From Qipengyuania_B sp965214525 (GTDB taxonomy: Bacteria; Pseudomonadota; Alphaproteobacteria; Sphingomonadales; Sphingomonadaceae), in the NCBI GenBank assembly GCA_965214525.1, contig OZ243959.1, positions 2,666,001 to 2,730,000 of the forward strand: a stretch of DNA of 64,000 nucleotides. The letters run 5' to 3'. The position numbers and the translations under genes are program-made. The notes beneath the pieces are model-generated. The model had not been told where the DNA came from. It saw only the letters and a list, made by a program, of their open reading frames with translations, and did no database searches. This document shows positions 58,807-64,000 of this stretch, in pieces. The stretch's first letter is position 1; each line of letters starts with the position of its first letter.

Positions 58807-59541
58807 TCAGTTGGACAGGTGGGATACCAAGCCAAGCACCCGCTCTGCCCATTCCAGGCGGCAGATCAGCAAATCGGGCAGGGTGGTGTCCTCCTGATTG
58901 TAGACCAGCGGCGTGCCATCGATCCGCGAGCAATGCAGGCCATGCGCCCGCGCGACAGCCACGGGCGCGCAACTGTCCCATTCGTGTTGCCCGCCGCTAT
59001 GCAGGTAGATGTCAGCCATGCCCCGCACCACCGCCATCGCCTTCGCACCGGCGCTGCCCATCGGAACGAGTTGGGCACCGAGCGCTTTTGCCGCGGCGAG
59101 CGCCTCTTTCGCAGGACGAGAACGGCTGACCACCATCCGCGGCGGGTCGGCGGCGCATGGCAGGGGCATTGTTCTGTCGCTGCACAGGGTGAGGTCAAGC
59201 GCGGGCAAGGCGACCGCGCCCGTTGTCGCTTCGCCGTCGATGGCCAGCGCGACATGCACTGCCCAATCCTCGCGCCCTTCGCTATACTCTCGTGTGCCAT
59301 CTATCGGATCGATGATCCAGACGCGCGATTTTCCGAGCCGTTCCTGCGTGTCCTTCGTTTCCTCGGATAACCGGCCATCGTCCGGTCTTTGAGCACGGAT
59401 AGCGGCCATGAGGAAATGGTTCGCGGTCTCGTCCCCCGCATCGCCCAGCGCCCGACCTTTGAGCACGCCCGCCTCTCGCACCTGCAACGCCAACTGGCCT
59501 GCCACCGTGGCCAGATGCACCGCGAGTTCACCGTCTGTCAT
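58807..59541 (-). CDS. cysQ: 3'(2'),5'-bisphosphate nucleotidase (inositol monophosphatase family)
   Basis: 244-aa Mg-dependent phosphatase that hydrolyses PAP (and PAPS), recycling the byproduct of sulfate assimilation. The metal-binding motif WIIDPIDGTREY and the second motif QHEWDSCAPVAVARAHG are both clear, as is the early Glu of SEETKDT. ATG at 59541 overlaps the stop of cysNC by 4 bp (ATGA). The position after cysD-cysNC supports the CysQ function over inositol phosphatase. Confidence 0.93.
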   Translation of the reverse strand: MTDGELAVHLATVAGQLALQVREAGVLKGRALGDAGDETANHFLMAAIRAQRPDDGRLSEETKDTQERLGKSRVWIIDPIDGTREYSEGREDWAVHVALAIDGEATTGAVALPALDLTLCSDRTMPLPCAADPPRMVVSRSRPAKEALAAAKALGAQLVPMGSAGAKAMAVVRGMADIYLHSGGQHEWDSCAPVAVARAHGLHCSRIDGTPLVYNQEDTTLPDLLICRLEWAERVLGLVSHLSN

Positions 59542-61460
59542 GCTATGGGTACCAGGGGGAATAATTCGCCGACGATATAGGCGGCTGCCTCATCCGCAGT
59601 CATGTCGACAGTGTTGACGCGTATCTCCGGGTTCTCCGGTTCCTCGTAGGGGCTGTCGATCCCGGTAAAGTTAGCAAGCCTGCCCTCGCGCGCTTTCTTG
59701 TACAGCCCTTTCACGTCGCGCTGTTCCGCCACTTCAAGGGGGGTGTCGACGTGGATTTCCACGAATTCGCCCTGTTCCAGCATATCGCGCACCAACTTGC
59801 GGTCGGCACGGAAGGGGGAGATGAAGGCGGTCAATACGATCAACCCGGCGTCGGCCATCAGCCTGGCAACCTCCCCGATGCGGCGGATGTTCTCAATCCG
59901 GTCGACCTCGGTAAAGCCCAGATCCTTGTTCAACGCGTGACGGATATTGTCGCCATCGAGCAGGAAAGTGTGTCGGTTCATGTGCAGCAGCCGGCGTTCC
60001 ACGGCATTGGCTATGGTCGATTTGCCGGAGCCGCTAAGGCCAGTGAACCACAGCACGCGCGGGGCCTGGTTCTTGAGGCGCGCGTGATCCTCGCGGCTGA
60101 CGCTCAACGCCTGCCAATGCACGTTCTGCGCGCGGCGCAGGCTGAAATGTAGCATTCCCGCCCCCACCGTACGGTTGGTCAGCTTGTCGATGAGAACGAA
60201 GCCGCCCAGCGTGCGATTGTCGTCATACGGCTCGAACACGATGGGGCGGTCGGTCGTGATCTCCGCCACACCGATGGCGTTGAGGCCCAAGGTCTTGGCC
60301 GCCAGGTGTTCCAGCGTATTCACGTTCACCTCGTATTTCGGCGACGAGATGGTGGCGGAAACGTTCTGGGTCGCCAGCTTCATTCCATAGGCGCGACCGG
60401 GCACCAGCGCATCATCGTCCATCCACACGATGGTCGCCTCGAACTGGTCGCTGGTCTGCGGCGGGTCTTCGGCAGATGCGACGACGTTGCCGCGCGAGCA
60501 ATCGATCGCGTCGGCTAGCGTGAGGGTGACGGATTGCCCCGCACTCGCCTCTTCCAGATCGCCGTCGAAGGTAACGATCCGTTCCACCTTGCTGGCCTTG
60601 CCCGATGGCAGCACTCGTATCGCATCTCCCACGCTTACCGAACCGCCCGCAATCAAACCGGCAAATCCCCGGAAATCGAGGTTGGGCCGGTTCACCCATT
60701 GCACTGGCATCCGGAACGGCTGCGCAGCGCGCACGGCGCTCATCACATCAAGCGATTCCAGATGGGAAAGCAGGGACGGACCATCGAACCATTCCATGGC
60801 GTCCGACCCGGCGATGATATTGTCGCCTTTGAGGCCCGACAACGGTATCGCGGTAAAGTCCTCGATCCCAAGGTCGTTGGCAAAGGCGCGGTAGTCGGCG
60901 ACGATATGCTCGAATGTGGGCTGATCGTAATCCACGAGGTCCATCTTGTTCACCGCCAGCACGATGTGCCGCACGCCTAGCCGATGCGCCAGAAAGCTGT
61001 GGCGCCGCGTCTGAGTGAGCACGCCCTTCCTCGCATCGATGAGAATGACCGCGCAATCCGCCGTACTGGCACCTGTCACCATGTTGCGGGTATATTGCTC
61101 GTGGCCCGGGCAATCGGCGACGATGAACTTGCGTTTTTCGGTCGCGAAGAAGCGATAGGCGACGTCGATCGTGATTCCCTGCTCGCGCTCTGCGGCAAGG
61201 CCATCGACGAGCAATGCGAAATCGATCTCCCGCCCCTGCGTGCCCACTCGCATGCTGTCGGATTGGAGCGTGGCGAGCTGATCCTCGAAGATCATCTTGC
61301 TGTCGTACAGCAGCCGCCCGATCAGGGTCGATTTGCCATCGTCCACGCTGCCGCAGGTAATGAAGCGAAGCAAGGTCTTGTTCTGATGCGCGGCAAGATA
61401 GGCGTCGATATCGTCGGCGATGAGCGCGTCGGTGCGATAGGCCGGAGCCGCGTCGGCCAT
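59538..61460 (-). CDS. cysNC: Bifunctional sulfate adenylyltransferase subunit 1 / adenylylsulfate kinase
   Basis: 640-aa fusion that makes APS (GTPase subunit with CysD) and then phosphorylates it to PAPS. N-terminal GTPase: GSVDDGKSTLIGRLLYD, DCPGHEQYTRNM, NKMDLVDY, with beta-barrel domains after it. The C-terminal APS kinase from about residue 445 has the P-loop WFTGLSGSGKST and the family DGDNIRHALNKDLGF. ATG at 61460 overlaps the CysD stop by 1 bp; overlaps cysQ by 4 bp. Length matches the usual CysNC (about 620-640). Confidence 0.96.
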   Translation of the reverse strand: MADAAPAYRTDALIADDIDAYLAAHQNKTLLRFITCGSVDDGKSTLIGRLLYDSKMIFEDQLATLQSDSMRVGTQGREIDFALLVDGLAAEREQGITIDVAYRFFATEKRKFIVADCPGHEQYTRNMVTGASTADCAVILIDARKGVLTQTRRHSFLAHRLGVRHIVLAVNKMDLVDYDQPTFEHIVADYRAFANDLGIEDFTAIPLSGLKGDNIIAGSDAMEWFDGPSLLSHLESLDVMSAVRAAQPFRMPVQWVNRPNLDFRGFAGLIAGGSVSVGDAIRVLPSGKASKVERIVTFDGDLEEASAGQSVTLTLADAIDCSRGNVVASAEDPPQTSDQFEATIVWMDDDALVPGRAYGMKLATQNVSATISSPKYEVNVNTLEHLAAKTLGLNAIGVAEITTDRPIVFEPYDDNRTLGGFVLIDKLTNRTVGAGMLHFSLRRAQNVHWQALSVSREDHARLKNQAPRVLWFTGLSGSGKSTIANAVERRLLHMNRHTFLLDGDNIRHALNKDLGFTEVDRIENIRRIGEVARLMADAGLIVLTAFISPFRADRKLVRDMLEQGEFVEIHVDTPLEVAEQRDVKGLYKKAREGRLANFTGIDSPYEEPENPEIRVNTVDMTADEAAAYIVGELFPLVPIA

Positions 61461-62374
61461 CAGAAATATCCCTCCTGCTTCTTCTTCTCCATCGAGGCGT
61501 CGCCGCTATCGCGGTCGATTATCCGCCCCTGCCGCTCGCTCGTGGTGGTCAACAACATCTCCTGCACGATTTCGGGAAGGCTCGCGGCCGTGCTTTCCAC
61601 CGCGCCGGTCAACGGGAAGCAACCGAGCGTGCGAAACCGCACCGAACGCTGCGTGACCTGGGGACGGTGCCCAAGCACCCGTTCCAGCCGCTCCACATCG
61701 TCGGCCATGAACAGCCCGCCCTCATGCTCGAAAGTCGGGCGCAAGGCGGAGAAGTAAAGCGGCACGATCTCGATGTCCTCGGCCATGATATATTGCCAGA
61801 TGTCGAGTTCGGTCCAATTGGACAAAGGAAAAACGCGGATGCTTTCGCCCTTGGCCTTGCGCGTATTGTACAGGTTCCACAATTCCGGCCGCTGGCTCTT
61901 GGGATCCCAGGCATGGCTGGCGCTGCGGAACGAGAACACCCGCTCTTTGGCACGGCTCTTCTCCTCGTCGCGCCGGGCCCCGCCGAACGCGGCATCGAAC
62001 CCGTATTTGTCGAGCGCCTGTTTCAACCCTTGCGTCTTCCACATGTCGGTGTGCAGCGCGCCGTGATCGAACGGGTTGATGCCACGCTCCTCGGCTTCCG
62101 GGTTGCGGTGGACCAGCAATTCCATGCCGGCCTGCTCTGCCGAACGCTCGCGCATGGCGTACATCGCCTGAAACTTCCACGTCGTATCGACATGCAGCAA
62201 TGGAAAGGGGGGCGACGCAGGGTAAAACGCCTTCTTCGCCAGATGCAGCATCACCGCGCTATCCTTGCCGATGGAATACAGCATCACCGGACGTTCCGCC
62301 TCGGCGACCACTTCGCGCATGACGTGGATGCTTTCAGCCTCGAGACGTTGCAGGTGGGTAAGTGGTGCGATCAT
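61460..62374 (-). CDS. cysD: Sulfate adenylyltransferase subunit 2
   Basis: 304-aa ATP sulfurylase small subunit, PAPS reductase-like fold. The PP-loop motif is YSIGKDSAVMLHL; other conserved parts are FPLLHVDTTWKF, GINPFDHG, AFGGARRDEEKSRAKER and LSNWTELDIWQYI. ATG at 62374 gives the expected length (E. coli CysD has 302 aa); an in-frame TTG at 62410 adds 12 residues. First gene of the minus-strand operon cysD-cysNC-cysQ, divergent from ftsH with 205 bp between. Confidence 0.95.
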   Translation of the reverse strand: MIAPLTHLQRLEAESIHVMREVVAEAERPVMLYSIGKDSAVMLHLAKKAFYPASPPFPLLHVDTTWKFQAMYAMRERSAEQAGMELLVHRNPEAEERGINPFDHGALHTDMWKTQGLKQALDKYGFDAAFGGARRDEEKSRAKERVFSFRSASHAWDPKSQRPELWNLYNTRKAKGESIRVFPLSNWTELDIWQYIMAEDIEIVPLYFSALRPTFEHEGGLFMADDVERLERVLGHRPQVTQRSVRFRTLGCFPLTGAVESTAASLPEIVQEMLLTTTSERQGRIIDRDSGDASMEKKKQEGYF

Positions 62375-62579
62375 GTCGCTGCACTTGGCCAACTGTCGGT
62401 CGCGCGCCAAGCAAGCTATTCTGCCGGGCGGAGAACCGAGCCTTTTCGCGATCCGGGCGTTAGCTTCGATGCAAAAGGCGTCTCACCGTGGGAATGACCG
62501 CAATTGCGCCAATTGCGTCAACTTGTCATTCACTCCCTTCGTCCTACATTGGCACGATACCAAAAGGATAGTTCCGCAC

Positions 62580-64000
<1,421 letters not shown>

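Overview
The window looks like the chromosome of a high-GC alphaproteobacterium of the order Sphingomonadales (Sphingomonadaceae or Erythrobacteraceae). This placement is inferred from gene style: fused cysNC, SCP2-type thiolase/DUF35 pairs, many acyl-CoA dehydrogenases, a CBS-linked nonulosonic acid locus and HisKA_2 kinases. No 16S rRNA gene is present to confirm it.

Region 1 (1-25.7 kb) is a dense catabolic cluster. On the minus strand are an MFS transporter (cut by the window edge), a patatin-like hydrolase and an amidohydrolase. A divergent GntR/FadR-type regulator follows, then plus-strand genes for an alpha/beta-hydrolase fused to a flavin reductase, a thiolase-like enzyme with its DUF35 partner, a tandem class III CoA-transferase fusion, an acyl-CoA ligase, an aminoglycoside-phosphotransferase-like kinase, a CrtC/AttH-like protein, five acyl-CoA dehydrogenases (two adjacent small+large pairs plus one), an aldo/keto reductase, a nitronate monooxygenase-like flavoprotein, a thiolase and an SDR. 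A minus-strand enoyl-CoA hydratase and two broken wax-ester-synthase genes sit in the middle. Together they describe beta-oxidation of a CoA-activated, probably cyclic or branched carboxylate; the substrate is unknown. A short operator-like motif, AGTTATATAA and variants, recurs in the promoter gaps of this cluster only.

Region 2 (25.7-27.6 kb) holds a P4-type tyrosine integrase and the 3' part of a tRNA-Lys(UUU) gene. This looks like the right end of an integrated island; the left end is not in the window, so the catabolic cluster may be its cargo.

Region 3 (27.8-31.5 kb) has a Crp/Fnr-type regulator, a HisKA_2 histidine kinase with no sensor domain, and a HerA/DUF853-type ATPase. Region 4 (31.7-41.6 kb) is a nine-gene surface-glycan locus for a nonulosonic (sialic/legionaminic-type) acid: an unrecognised 473-aa protein, a TylF-type methyltransferase, a glycosyltransferase, a CBS-aminotransferase fusion, a CMP-sugar synthetase, a MurJ-like flippase, a NeuB-type synthase, a NeuD-type acyltransferase and a NeuC-type epimerase.

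Region 5 (41.7-48.7 kb) has an alpha-methylacyl-CoA racemase and a TetR-controlled ABC-type tripartite efflux system with a NodT-type outer-membrane factor, followed by a MipA/OmpV protein. Region 6 (48.8-58.8 kb) has a KaiC-like double ATPase with a hybrid histidine kinase, then a serine hydrolase, a FucP-like sugar transporter and a large exported TolB/amidohydrolase protein. Region 7 (58.8-64 kb) has the sulfate-activation operon cysD-cysNC-cysQ (minus) and the start of ftsH (plus), cut by the window end.
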